64,000 bases of DNA from Sphingobacterium puteale (GTDB taxonomy: Bacteria; Bacteroidota; Bacteroidia; Sphingobacteriales; Sphingobacteriaceae): NCBI RefSeq assembly GCF_003627955.1, contig NZ_RBWS01000004.1, positions 248,001 to 312,000 on the forward strand, in the 5' to 3' direction. Positions 11,512 to 21,464 of this stretch are shown one piece after another. A program made the position numbers and the translations under genes. The notes beneath the pieces were generated by a model. It worked only from the letters and a program-made list of their open reading frames with translations. It searched no databases and had not been told where the DNA came from. Position 1 is the stretch's first letter; every line of letters begins with the position of its first letter.

Positions 11512-12855
11512 ATGAAAACAATCAGAATACTAGCCAGCCTTTTATTAGGTACGATGGTTTTCCAAAGTCATGCACAGCAGCAATTAAGCCTAAGTGATGC
11601 GATCAAATTTGCTCTGCAGAATAAAGCTGATGCAAAAAAAGCAACACTCGATGTGCAGAATGCGGAGCATAAGATCGCTGAGGTTAAATCGGGCGCATTA
11701 CCACAGATCAATTTTACGGGGGGAATAACGTATAATCCCATGATTCAAAAAGTTGCATTGCCCGGTGAGCTTGTCGGTCAGCCTGGAACAACAGTAATGG
11801 CCGCTTTCGGACAAAAATGGCAATCAACAAATTCGATAAGTTTGAATCAACAATTGTTTAATCAAACAGTATTTACCGGATTAAAGGCCGCGAAAACCAC
11901 ACGCGAATTTTACCTGATTAATAAAACGTTGACGGATGAACAGTTAATTGAAAAAGTAGCCAATAGCTATTATGATGTTTATCAATCCAAATTACAATTA
12001 AAAACAGTTGATAATAACTTAGAAAGCACGACCAAAACAAGAGACGTGATCGAAGGTCTATATAATAATGGATTAGCCAAGAAAATTGATCTGGATCGTA
12101 CAAATGTAGCGGTTACAAATCTAAAAGCATCTAGACAGCAGTTGATTAATGCAGTTGAACTTAAAGAAAATGCACTTAAATTTGTTATTGGTATGTCCAT
12201 GGATGAACAGATCGTCATGCCAAGCTCAACCTTTGAAACCGTTGCGTTAAATGCCGTTTATAATCCAATTGATGTTTCCAATAGAACAGAGATTCAGGTG
12301 CTTACGAAGCAAAATGACTTATTGGAGCTCAATAAAAAAGCCGAGATTTCAAAATATTATCCAACATTGTCACTGACTGCTAATTATGGACGTCAAGGTC
12401 TGGGGCCAGTATTTCCTATATTTTCAAAGGCTGAAGGTGTAAACTGGTCTAGTTTCTCGGGAATCGGCTTGAATTTATCCGTTCCTATTTTTAATGGTTT
12501 CTTGACAAAATCCAAGGTCCGTCAAGCTCAGATCGATATTGATAAGCTTCAGGTTGATATCGCTGATACAAAATTAGCGCTGAGTATGGCTGCGGAAAAT
12601 TCCAAAGTGCAAATCAAGAATACACTTTTGACGATTGAGTCGAATCGCAAAAATGTGGATTTGGCTAAGTCCGTCCTGGAGGATACAAACAATAACTACA
12701 AGAACGGTTTGGCGACGTTGACAGATCTACTGGACGCAGAGAAAGCTTATGCTGATGCACAAAATAATTTAAATACGTCTTTGCTTGATTATAAGGTGGC
12801 TGAAGTTCAACTGATTAAAGCAAACGGCAATCTCAAATCACTAATTAACGAATAA
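11512..12855 (+). CDS. TolC-family outer-membrane efflux protein
   Basis: A 447-residue protein with a Sec signal peptide (MKTIRILASLLLGTMVFQSHAQ). It contains the duplicated coiled-coil and beta pattern of TolC: LSLSDAIKFALQNKADAKKA near the start, the second-half YYPTLSLTANYG, VPIFNGFLTKSKVRQAQ, and the closing YKNGLATLTDLLDAEKAYADAQNN. It forms the outer-membrane channel for the RND pump. Its gene follows tetR by 28 bases and precedes the adaptor by 14. The order tetR-tolC-adaptor-pump suggests one transcript. Confidence 0.93.
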   Translation: MKTIRILASLLLGTMVFQSHAQQQLSLSDAIKFALQNKADAKKATLDVQNAEHKIAEVKSGALPQINFTGGITYNPMIQKVALPGELVGQPGTTVMAAFGQKWQSTNSISLNQQLFNQTVFTGLKAAKTTREFYLINKTLTDEQLIEKVANSYYDVYQSKLQLKTVDNNLESTTKTRDVIEGLYNNGLAKKIDLDRTNVAVTNLKASRQQLINAVELKENALKFVIGMSMDEQIVMPSSTFETVALNAVYNPIDVSNRTEIQVLTKQNDLLELNKKAEISKYYPTLSLTANYGRQGLGPVFPIFSKAEGVNWSSFSGIGLNLSVPIFNGFLTKSKVRQAQIDIDKLQVDIADTKLALSMAAENSKVQIKNTLLTIESNRKNVDLAKSVLEDTNNNYKNGLATLTDLLDAEKAYADAQNNLNTSLLDYKVAEVQLIKANGNLKSLINE

Positions 12856-12869
12856 TTGACTAATACGAT

Positions 12870-13925
12870 ATGAAACGCGGAATTATTACCCTACTTATTA
12901 TTGCTGCTGGTCTTGCAGGAATATTTTTTGTGTTAAATAAAAATAAAAAGAAGAACGAAGCTGAGACTGCTGAAGTCGCCAAAACCAATGCGTCTATTGC
13001 CGTTCGTATTGATACCGCAAAGGTCGCTTCGATGGATTTGCGTTATACTGCGAATGGAACCTTTGCACCGAAGCAAGAAGTAACGGTCTCTGCAGAAACT
13101 GCCGGTAGAGTAGTTAAGGTATTGGTCGATGAAGGATCACGTGTGAGTGCCGGACAAACATTGGCGATCATTGAAGGAGATAAGCTGAATGTCAATGTAG
13201 CGAATGCTCAGGCAGCCTTTACCAATGCCCAGGCTGACCTGCATCGTTTTGAAAGCGCTTATTCTACGGGAGGCGTTACCAAACAGCAATTGGATCAGGT
13301 GAAATTACAATATGAAAATGCCAAAAATAATTTAAAGGCTTCAAAATTGAACGCAGGCGATGTAACCATCAAAACATCTGTTTCAGGAGTGGTCAATGCA
13401 CGTAAAATAGAACCCGGAACTTATTTAAATATTGGAGCTGCAGCATTCGATATCGTGAATGTAGGCACGTTAAAATTACGTGTGAATGTGGATGAGAAAA
13501 ATGTGGCAACGTTAAAAATCGGTCAATCTGTGGATGTGTCTGCAAGTGTTTATGCTGACCAAAGATTCACTGGTAAAGTGACATTTATCGCGCCCAAATC
13601 GGACGGAAGCTTAAATTTCCCAGTGGAAATTGAAGTCAATAACTCATCCAATCAATTGCGTGCCGGTATGTATGGCACAGCGATTTTTGGCGAGGGTGTT
13701 GCCGGCAATACCTTGATCGTGCCCCGTAATGCATTTGTCGGTAGTGTGAGCGACAATAAAATATTCGTGCTTAAAAATGGTAAAGCAATCGAAACCAATG
13801 TGAAATCCGGAAGGAACTTCGGCGATTATATTGAAATTTTGGGCGGCCTGCAAAATGGTGATCAAGTGATTGTTTCTGGTCAAATCAATTTGTTTGATCA
13901 GAGCCCTGTTGAAATTATTAAATAA
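12870..13925 (+). CDS. RND efflux periplasmic adaptor (AcrA/HlyD type)
   Basis: A 351-residue membrane-fusion protein with a single N-terminal membrane segment (MKRGIITLLIIAAGLAGIFFVL) and no lipobox. It has the lipoyl-like half-motifs ETAGRVVKVLVDEGSRVSAGQ and KTSVSGVVNARKIEPGTYL, a helical hairpin between them (residues about 105-165), and beta-barrel and membrane-proximal domains toward the end (RAGMYGTAIFG, PRNAFVGS, GDQVIVSGQ). It bridges the inner-membrane pump and the TolC-like channel. Confidence 0.93.
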   Translation: MKRGIITLLIIAAGLAGIFFVLNKNKKKNEAETAEVAKTNASIAVRIDTAKVASMDLRYTANGTFAPKQEVTVSAETAGRVVKVLVDEGSRVSAGQTLAIIEGDKLNVNVANAQAAFTNAQADLHRFESAYSTGGVTKQQLDQVKLQYENAKNNLKASKLNAGDVTIKTSVSGVVNARKIEPGTYLNIGAAAFDIVNVGTLKLRVNVDEKNVATLKIGQSVDVSASVYADQRFTGKVTFIAPKSDGSLNFPVEIEVNNSSNQLRAGMYGTAIFGEGVAGNTLIVPRNAFVGSVSDNKIFVLKNGKAIETNVKSGRNFGDYIEILGGLQNGDQVIVSGQINLFDQSPVEIIK

Positions 13926-13990
13926 TGTTTACTGAAAACCAGTAGCAAATGAAGTCGTGGTTTCATTACCATTAAAAACAAATAATTCTA

Positions 13991-16900
13991 ATGAAAATTA
14001 CCGAAATATCGATAAAACGTCCCAGTATAATTATCGTATTATTTATAATACTCACATTAGGCGGGTTGTTTTCCTATACTCAATTAGGGTACGAGTTAGT
14101 CCCTAAATTTGAGATCAACGTCATCACAGTGCAGACGGTTTATCCGGGGGCATCCCCCGCGGAGGTGGAGAGCTCTGTCACCAAGAAAATTGAGGATGCT
14201 ATTTCATCCTTGGAAAGTATCAAAAAAGTAGAATCGACCTCGCTTGAAGGGGTGTCGATCGTTATGATTACCCTTAACAATGGCGCTGACGTCAACTTTC
14301 TGCTTACTGATGCCCAGCGGAAGATAAATGCCGTCATAAACGACTTGCCTGATGATGTGGAGACACCCTCCCTGTCCAAGTTCTCGTTGGACGATGTCGC
14401 GATCATGAGTTTGGCTGTTACCTCAAACTTGTCCGAGAAAGAGTTATACGACCTCCTGGACAATAAAATCCAGCCTGTGTTTGCACGTATTAATGGGGTT
14501 GCAAAAGTAGACATGATTGGTGGTGAAGAACGTGAGATCCAAATTTCTGTGGATCCTAAGAAAATCGAAGGTTATGGATTGACAATCTCACAGGTGCAAC
14601 AAACTGTAGCAGCATCTAATTTGGATTTTCCTACAGGTAACGTAAGCACGCGTGATAATAGAACCACAATCCGGTTAGCGGGAAAGGTTACCTCAATTGA
14701 GGAGCTACGTAACTTGCCGATTACAACTCCGGCAGGTATTCAGATCTATTTACGTGATATTGCAGACGTTCAGGATGGTATCAAAGAAATTGAAAAAGTA
14801 GCTCGTTTGGACCGCCAGAATACTATTTTGTTGCAGGTCTTTAAACAATCGGATGCCAATGCAGTAGCTGTATCCGAAGCGGTAAAGAAAACCATCGCGG
14901 TACATGATAAAAATGGAAAGGTAATTAGCGGGGTTGAGAAGGATTATGCTGCGCAAAATATTAAAATTTTGGTGGCCAATGACTCTTCAGATTTTACCTT
15001 GAATGCGGCTGACAACGTAATCCATGATTTGATGATCGCAATTGCATTAGTAGGTTTTATTATGTTGTTTTTCTTACAGAGTTTGCGAAATGCTGCAATT
15101 ACAATGGTGGCGATTCCGCTGTCGTTGATTGCAACCTTCATTGGCTTACTTTTGATGGGCTATACGTTAAACTTGATGTCACTGTTGGGTTTATCCCTTG
15201 TGGTGGGTATCCTGGTGGATGATGCGATCGTTGTTATCGAGAATATTCACCGCCATATGGAGATGGGTAAAAATAAGGTGCGTGCGGCATTTGATGGTGC
15301 TTCCGAAATTGGATTTACCGTTACGGCGATTACTTTGGTTATCGTGGTGGTGTTCTTGCCAATCGCGATGTCTACAGGACTGGTTGCAAATATCCTGGCA
15401 CAATTCTGTGTGACCGTGATTATCTCTACCATGTTATCTTTACTTGTTTCATTCACGGTAGTTCCTTGGTTGTACTCACGTTTCGGAAAACTTGAACACT
15501 TGAGCAAAACATCTTTCTTTGGACGCATAATACATGGATTCGAGAGTGGTTTGACCGCGTTTACGCATTGGGTATCGGGATTGTTGGTGTGGTCTTTAAA
15601 AACACGATTGACTAAACTGGCTACGCTAGGTCTTGCGATAGGACTTTTGATTGCTTCATTTTCATTGGTAGTGAAGGGCTATATCGGTTCGGATTTTTTT
15701 CCGGGTATCGACCGTAAGGAATTTTTTATCCAATTGGAACTCGATAAAGACGCTTCCTTAGAAAAAACTAACTTATTGACACAGAAAGCTGAGGCTTATC
15801 TTAAATCCAAGCCAGACGTTAAAGAAATAATCACTACGGTCGGACAATCTTCGGATGGTATGGCTTCCACTACAGGATCTCGTTATAAATCCGAAATACA
15901 TGTTATTCTGGACAAGGAGAATTTTGAAGGAAATTCTCAGGTGTATTCCGCAACCTTAAAACGTGAATTGGAAAATAAACTGATTGGTGCCAAGGTTAAA
16001 ACTGTGAACGTTGGTATTATGGGAGCTGAGCAGGCGCCATTGAAGCTGACCATCATTGGTGCCTCGGTCGAAGACGCGCAAGAATTTGCGGAGAAAGCTG
16101 CGGACCAATTGCGCAAAATTCCGGGAGCTGCGGGAGTAAAACTGACCTCTGAAGCGGGTAACCCAGAGATCAATGTGAAAATTGACCGTAATAAAATGAC
16201 ATCCCTGGGCTTGAATGTATCGACCGTTGGTATGACTATGCAAACTGCATTTTCGGGAAATACCGATAATAAATATAGGGCAGGGGATAACGAGTATGAT
16301 ATTAATATCCGTTACACCGAAAGTGGTCGTGCAAATATCGACAATGTGCGTGATTTAAAGTTTATTAACAATAAGGGTGCTTCGATTTCATTGGAGCAAT
16401 TTGCCAACGTCACTTATGGTTCTGGCCCCACTTTGTTGGAACGTCGCGACAAGTCGCCGGCAGTATCCATTCAAGGACAGGCCATCGGTAGACCAATGGG
16501 TACCGTAGCGCAAGAGTGGCAGGCACAGTTTGAAAAATTGCCGCGTAAACCGGGAATCGTATTTATTTGGGGTGGTAACATGGAGAACCAAACCGAAGGT
16601 TTTGGAACTTTAGGAATTGCCTTATTGGCATCTATTATCCTGGTATATTTGGTAATGGTTGCTTTGTATGATAGTTTTATCACTCCATTTGTTGTCTTGT
16701 TCTCTATTCCATTGTCATTTATCGGGGCATTATTGTTCTTGGCTTTGGGAAATCAAACGTTGAATATATTCACGATTTTGGGTATCATTATGCTGATCGG
16801 ACTGGTAGCCAAGAATGCGATTATGCTGGTGGACTTTGCTAACCATCGTAAAGAAGCAGGAGATACCACCCACGATGCATTAGTTGCAGCAAACCATGCT

Positions 16901-17173
16901 CGTCTTCGTCCGATTTTGATGACGACAATCGCAATGGTATTCGGTATGATTCCAATAGCTATCGCCACAGGTGATGGTGCCGATATGAATAGAGGTTTGG
17001 CAATCGTAATTATTGGTGGTCTGTTGTCCTCTTTGTTCTTGACGCTAGTTGTCGTCCCAGTTGTCTATTCAATCTTCGATAGCTTGCAACGTCGTTTCGG
17101 AAAAAAGGAAAAGACTGATTATGAGGCGCTCATGGTAGAAGATTACGACCATGTTGATGTCGCAGAACATTAA
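13991..17173 (+). CDS. RND efflux pump, HAE1/AcrB family
   Basis: A 1060-residue inner-membrane antiporter that expels hydrophobic or amphiphilic compounds using the proton gradient. It starts with the family pattern ISIKRPSIIIVLFIILTLGG and shows two repeats of one plus five membrane helices. Visible landmarks are YPGASPAEVESSVTKKIE, the TM4 proton-relay region VGILVDDAIVVIENIHRH, FFPGIDRKEFFI, and the second-half IMLIGLVAKNAIMLVDFAN and ARLRPILMTTIAMVFGMIP. The Asp pair in TM4 needed for proton transport is present (VDDAIV). It lies 65 bases after the adaptor, and a strong terminator follows. Confidence 0.95.
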   Translation: MKITEISIKRPSIIIVLFIILTLGGLFSYTQLGYELVPKFEINVITVQTVYPGASPAEVESSVTKKIEDAISSLESIKKVESTSLEGVSIVMITLNNGADVNFLLTDAQRKINAVINDLPDDVETPSLSKFSLDDVAIMSLAVTSNLSEKELYDLLDNKIQPVFARINGVAKVDMIGGEEREIQISVDPKKIEGYGLTISQVQQTVAASNLDFPTGNVSTRDNRTTIRLAGKVTSIEELRNLPITTPAGIQIYLRDIADVQDGIKEIEKVARLDRQNTILLQVFKQSDANAVAVSEAVKKTIAVHDKNGKVISGVEKDYAAQNIKILVANDSSDFTLNAADNVIHDLMIAIALVGFIMLFFLQSLRNAAITMVAIPLSLIATFIGLLLMGYTLNLMSLLGLSLVVGILVDDAIVVIENIHRHMEMGKNKVRAAFDGASEIGFTVTAITLVIVVVFLPIAMSTGLVANILAQFCVTVIISTMLSLLVSFTVVPWLYSRFGKLEHLSKTSFFGRIIHGFESGLTAFTHWVSGLLVWSLKTRLTKLATLGLAIGLLIASFSLVVKGYIGSDFFPGIDRKEFFIQLELDKDASLEKTNLLTQKAEAYLKSKPDVKEIITTVGQSSDGMASTTGSRYKSEIHVILDKENFEGNSQVYSATLKRELENKLIGAKVKTVNVGIMGAEQAPLKLTIIGASVEDAQEFAEKAADQLRKIPGAAGVKLTSEAGNPEINVKIDRNKMTSLGLNVSTVGMTMQTAFSGNTDNKYRAGDNEYDINIRYTESGRANIDNVRDLKFINNKGASISLEQFANVTYGSGPTLLERRDKSPAVSIQGQAIGRPMGTVAQEWQAQFEKLPRKPGIVFIWGGNMENQTEGFGTLGIALLASIILVYLVMVALYDSFITPFVVLFSIPLSFIGALLFLALGNQTLNIFTILGIIMLIGLVAKNAIMLVDFANHRKEAGDTTHDALVAANHARLRPILMTTIAMVFGMIPIAIATGDGADMNRGLAIVIIGGLLSSLFLTLVVVPVVYSIFDSLQRRFGKKEKTDYEALMVEDYDHVDVAEH

Positions 17174-17195
17174 ACATATATCAATTTTACAAAAG

Positions 17196-17229
17196 AAAGG
17201 AGGCTAAGTTATTGGCCTCCTTTTTTTTG
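17196..17229 (+). terminator. Rho-independent terminator of the tetR-efflux operon
   Basis: A 9-bp stem AAAGGAGGC/GCCTCCTTT with a 10-base loop, followed by a run of T. It lies 23 bases after the pump stop. Confidence 0.9.
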
Positions 17230-17325
17230 TATTAAATTTAGGTTAATCAATCGATTGCATAGATATTTTTTATTACATTGCGACCGCATTAACAAAATAT
17301 ATATATACTTAAAATTGAGACAAGC

Positions 17326-19167
17326 ATGTGTGGAATTGTAGGATACACAGGTTACCGTCAGGCGTATGGTATCGTCATTGACGGATTGAAAAAATTAGAA
17401 TACCGCGGTTATGACAGTGCAGGAGTCGCACTACACAAAGGTGAACATGTTGATGTTTACAAAAAGACGGGAAAAGTCGTAAATTTGGAAGAATTCGTTT
17501 ACGGTCAGGACCTTCAGTCAACAACAGGAATGGGGCATACCCGATGGGCCACTCATGGTGAGCCTTCGGACCGAAATGCGCATCCACATTACTCAAACAG
17601 TGGACGCATCGCAATGATTCATAACGGTATCATTGAAAATTATGCATCTTTAAAATCAGAATTAATTAATAAAGGTTATCATTTTAAAAGTGATACGGAT
17701 ACAGAAGTACTCGTTAACTTTATCGAAGAAATCCAATTACAGAATGAGTGTCCTCTGGAAGAGGCCATTCGCATTGCTTTAAAAAGAGTCGTCGGTGCAT
17801 ATGTGATTCTCGTCTTAGAAGCTGGTCACCCAGATCGGATTATTGCAGCCAGAAAGGGGAGCCCGCTGGTCATCGGAATAGGTAAAAACGAACACTTTCT
17901 AGGGTCAGACGCTTCGCCAATGTTGGCCTATACCAAAGAGGTTGTTTATATCAATGACTACGAACTGGCGATTATAACGCCAGAAGAGCTGATTCTAAAA
18001 AATTTGGGGAATGAACGTATCACCCCGTATATCCAAAAGCTGGATCTGGAGTTATCGGCTATTGAAAAGGGTGGCTACGACCATTTTATGCTCAAAGAAA
18101 TTTTTGAACAGCCGGATACCATCTACGATTCGATGCGTGGTCGTCTGGATCTGCAGGCGAAACAGATTATTCTTAGTGGAATCGAGAAGTATGCGAATGA
18201 GATCAGCAACACCAATCGGATTGTGATTGTGGCATGTGGTACAAGCTGGCATGCCGGATTAATTGCAGAATATGTCATAGAAGAATTATGCCGCATCAAC
18301 GTTGAAGTGGAATATGCGTCTGAATTCCGTTACCGTAATCCAGTGATCCATCCCGGAGATGTTATTTTGGCCATTTCACAAAGCGGGGAGACTGCGGATA
18401 CCTTGGTTGCGTTGGAGAATGCAAAAAAACAGGGCGCTATAATTTTGGGCGTAGTGAATGTGGTAGGCTCATCCATTGCACGTCTTTCAGATGCAGGCGC
18501 TTATACGCATGCGGGGCCTGAAATCGGCGTGGCAAGTACAAAAGCATTTACGGCGCAGCTGACTGTCCTCAACCTGATCGCATTAAAAATTGCGGCGTTA
18601 AAAGGAACGATTTCCGACGAGCGTTTTCTGAAACTGTCGGAAGAATTGCATGAGGTTCCCGGGAAAGTACAGTGGATTTTGGATACGCAAATCGAAAAGA
18701 TTCAACAAATAGCAAAAAAATATAAAGACGCGAGGGATTTCTTGTTTCTTGGCAGAGGGTATAATTTCCCGGTTGCCCTGGAAGGTGCGCTAAAGCTAAA
18801 AGAGATCTCTTATATTCATGCCGAAGGTTATCCGGCGGCGGAGATGAAACATGGCCCTATTGCTTTGGTCGATGAAAACTTGCCCGTTGTTTTCGTCGCC
18901 ACCAAAGATGCTTATCATGAAAAAATTGTTTCCAATATCCAGGAGATAAAGGCCAGGAAAGGGAAGATTATTTCCGTAGTTACCAGAGGTGATGCCGTTT
19001 CCGAAAATCTGTCGGATGATTTTATGGAAATTCCAGAGGCAGATGAGGTTATTGCTCCTTTAATCTCCGTTGTTCCTTTGCAGTTATTGTCTTATTATAT
19101 TGGTGTGGAGTTAGGCTTAGACGTTGACAAACCTCGTAATCTCGCCAAATCTGTCACAGTAGAATAG
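17326..19167 (+). CDS. glmS: Glutamine:fructose-6-phosphate aminotransferase (isomerising)
   Basis: Makes glucosamine 6-phosphate from fructose 6-phosphate and glutamine, the entry to UDP-GlcNAc, peptidoglycan and LPS. The 613 residues begin MCGIVGYTG with the N-terminal nucleophile Cys2. The glutaminase half contains GYDSAGVAL, HTRWATHG and HNGIIENY. Two SIS sugar-isomerase domains follow (ACGTSWHAG, ISQSGETADT, LGRGYNFPVALEGALKLKEISYIHAEGYPAAEMKHGPIAL split over the usual positions), and the end DKPRNLAKSVTVE is typical. I see no glmS ribozyme upstream. The DUF4954 gene follows after 7 bases. Confidence 0.98.
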   Translation: MCGIVGYTGYRQAYGIVIDGLKKLEYRGYDSAGVALHKGEHVDVYKKTGKVVNLEEFVYGQDLQSTTGMGHTRWATHGEPSDRNAHPHYSNSGRIAMIHNGIIENYASLKSELINKGYHFKSDTDTEVLVNFIEEIQLQNECPLEEAIRIALKRVVGAYVILVLEAGHPDRIIAARKGSPLVIGIGKNEHFLGSDASPMLAYTKEVVYINDYELAIITPEELILKNLGNERITPYIQKLDLELSAIEKGGYDHFMLKEIFEQPDTIYDSMRGRLDLQAKQIILSGIEKYANEISNTNRIVIVACGTSWHAGLIAEYVIEELCRINVEVEYASEFRYRNPVIHPGDVILAISQSGETADTLVALENAKKQGAIILGVVNVVGSSIARLSDAGAYTHAGPEIGVASTKAFTAQLTVLNLIALKIAALKGTISDERFLKLSEELHEVPGKVQWILDTQIEKIQQIAKKYKDARDFLFLGRGYNFPVALEGALKLKEISYIHAEGYPAAEMKHGPIALVDENLPVVFVATKDAYHEKIVSNIQEIKARKGKIISVVTRGDAVSENLSDDFMEIPEADEVIAPLISVVPLQLLSYYIGVELGLDVDKPRNLAKSVTVE

Positions 19168-19174
19168 GAGGCGC

Positions 19175-21355
19175 ATGAGTGTATTGAAGAAAATACCTTT
19201 GGAGCATTTGGGATATGATTTTATCCCAAATGAATTTCTCCATGAAGGGCAGGATGAGTACACCCTGCGTTTTCAGCAGAATCCACGTAATGATTACCGT
19301 GATCTCACGTCAATTGAGGTTCAGGAACTTATTGCTAATGGTAATTGGTCGAGTGATTGGTCCAAGGTGAAGGTTTCGGCGATCTTTGATCCCAAGCAGG
19401 TTCAGGGATGCAAATTTTACGGCTTGGTACGTATCGGAAATTTAAGCCCTAGTTACCTCGAATATCGAAATCTGCAGCTTCCCATCGGTTTATATCATTC
19501 GACCATTATCAGCTCGGATTTTGGCGATGATGTAGCTGTACATCATATAGGTTATTTATCCTATTTTATTGTGGGGAATGAAGTGCTGTTAAGTCAGATC
19601 AAGGAGATGGAAACTGGTAGCACGGCTAAATTCGGAAATGGTATTCTGCGGGATGGTGAAGAATCCGATAAACGCATCCAATTGGAGCTTTGCAATGAAA
19701 ATGGAGCACGCTCCGTTTATCCTTTCGACGGCATGCAGGCCGCTGATGTTTACCTGTGGACGCGAAATCGCCATGATCGTATGCTACAGCACCGTTTTGA
19801 AGAGCTGACGGACCAGAAATTTGGTACTCAACGTGGTTATTATAGTCAGATAGGGGATCGTTGTGTCATTAAAAATACATTCACAATCAAAAATGTGAAG
19901 ATTGGTACCGATGCTTATATTAAAGGAGTAAGCAAGCTGAAAAATGTGACCGTCAATTCTTCCCGGGAATCCTATACGCAAATTGGTGAGGGCTGTGAGC
20001 TGGTCAATGGTATCATTGGTTACGGTTGCCGTATATTCTACGGGGTAAAGGCAGTACGTTTTATTTTGGCCTCTTACTCCCAGCTGAAATATGGTGCACG
20101 GTTGATCAATTCTTATCTCGGCGATAATTCGACGATATCCTGTTGTGAAGTACTTAATTCTCTGATTTTTCCGGCGCATGAGCAACATCATAATAATTCT
20201 TTTCTGTGTGCAGCATTGGTCATGGGGCAAAGCAACATGGCTGCCGGAGCGACAGTGGGGTCAAACCACAATTCCAGAGCTGCTGACGGTGAGATTATTG
20301 CAGGACGTGGCTTTTGGCCGGGACTCTGTGTCAGTTTAAAACACAACTCTAGGTTTGCATCCTATTGTCTCATTGTCAAAGGAGATTTTCTACACGAATT
20401 GGACATTAGATTGCCTTTCACGCTGGTGAGCAATGATGTGCAGCGTGATCAGCTCGTATTGATTCCTGGCTATTGGTTTATGTACAATATGTACGCATTG
20501 GTGCGTAACGCCAATAAATATGAAGCCAGGGATAACAGACATTTCAAAAACCAATATTTTGAATACGATATGTTGGCACCGGATACGGTGAATGAAATGT
20601 TCGAAGGAATGGATATATTGGCCTTGGCTGTTGCAGATAGCCTTCACACTGGAGCAGGTAAGGATACGCAAGAGCGTATTATTGCCGGTCGGGCGTTGCT
20701 CGCCAACAATATGGATCTGAAAAATCAGACCATCGTGCTGCAAGGAGCTGAGAATTCCCGAAGACCTACTGTCATTCAGAAAGTTGGCGAAGCCTATCAT
20801 TTGTATCGCTCGTTTATTAAGTATTACGGTGTGCTGCATCTGATGGATGCACTTGAAGACGGACTTTCGCTGCAGGATATCATTAAATCTTTAGCGGATA
20901 AGGCGCGTACCAGCTGGCAAAATATAGGTGGACAGCTGATAGAAAGTAACGCGTTGCAAACTTTTCTGGACGATATTAAATCTAAAAAAATAGATTCTTG
21001 GGATGAAGTCCACGAATTCTATCATGATAAGAGTAAAGATTACCCCCTAGATAAACGTGAACATGCACTCTTATCTTTAATCGAAGTCTTAAATTTGGAA
21101 GGTATGGTTTTATCAACAGATAAAATTGTATCTTTGTTGGATCAGGCGCTCGGACACCGGATCTGGATTGGTGAACAGATTTATAAATCACGCGCGAAAG
21201 ACTACAAAAATCCGTTCAAAAACATGGTCTATGCCAATGATGAAGAACGTGATATTGTGGTAGGGAAGCTGGAGGAGAACTCCTTTATCAATCAACAACA
21301 AAAAGAATTAGAGACATTTAAGATAAGGGTTGCAAATTTGAAAGGGCAATTTTAA
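19175..21355 (+). CDS. DUF4954 protein with left-handed beta-helix core
   Basis: A 726-residue cytoplasmic protein of the Bacteroidota DUF4954 family; I assign it from overall resemblance. Residues about 225-400 carry irregular hexapeptide-type repeats (IGDRCVIKN, IGTDAYIKG, IGEGCELVNGIIGYGC, YGARLINSYLGDNSTISCCEV), as in nucleotidyl and acyl-transferases with a left-handed beta helix. The C-terminal 250 residues look mainly helical. No signal peptide is present. It starts 7 bases after glmS behind a full AGGAGG site, which is rare here, so it is tightly co-expressed with glucosamine-6-phosphate synthesis. A role in amino-sugar nucleotide metabolism is inferred; the reaction is unknown. Confidence 0.85.
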   Translation: MSVLKKIPLEHLGYDFIPNEFLHEGQDEYTLRFQQNPRNDYRDLTSIEVQELIANGNWSSDWSKVKVSAIFDPKQVQGCKFYGLVRIGNLSPSYLEYRNLQLPIGLYHSTIISSDFGDDVAVHHIGYLSYFIVGNEVLLSQIKEMETGSTAKFGNGILRDGEESDKRIQLELCNENGARSVYPFDGMQAADVYLWTRNRHDRMLQHRFEELTDQKFGTQRGYYSQIGDRCVIKNTFTIKNVKIGTDAYIKGVSKLKNVTVNSSRESYTQIGEGCELVNGIIGYGCRIFYGVKAVRFILASYSQLKYGARLINSYLGDNSTISCCEVLNSLIFPAHEQHHNNSFLCAALVMGQSNMAAGATVGSNHNSRAADGEIIAGRGFWPGLCVSLKHNSRFASYCLIVKGDFLHELDIRLPFTLVSNDVQRDQLVLIPGYWFMYNMYALVRNANKYEARDNRHFKNQYFEYDMLAPDTVNEMFEGMDILALAVADSLHTGAGKDTQERIIAGRALLANNMDLKNQTIVLQGAENSRRPTVIQKVGEAYHLYRSFIKYYGVLHLMDALEDGLSLQDIIKSLADKARTSWQNIGGQLIESNALQTFLDDIKSKKIDSWDEVHEFYHDKSKDYPLDKREHALLSLIEVLNLEGMVLSTDKIVSLLDQALGHRIWIGEQIYKSRAKDYKNPFKNMVYANDEERDIVVGKLEENSFINQQQKELETFKIRVANLKGQF

Positions 21356-21385
21356 AAGAAAGGCTTCCGCTCGGAGGCCTTTTCT
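21356..21385 (+). terminator. Terminator of glmS-DUF4954
   Basis: Hairpin AAAGGCTTCC, loop, GGAGGCCTTTT starting at the DUF4954 stop, with T-rich 3' flank. Confidence 0.8.
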
Positions 21386-21464
21386 GTAATCTTTAATATC
21401 TGTTTTTTTAATCGGGCGTCAAATAATGAATTGACCTGTCAAAAACTGCTGGAGCTGAATAAAT

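Noticed and set aside
17240-17325. glmS ribozyme in the glmS leader
   Set aside because: The leader is under 100 bases and AT-rich with no sign of the conserved pseudoknot core; the ribozyme is mainly found in Firmicutes.
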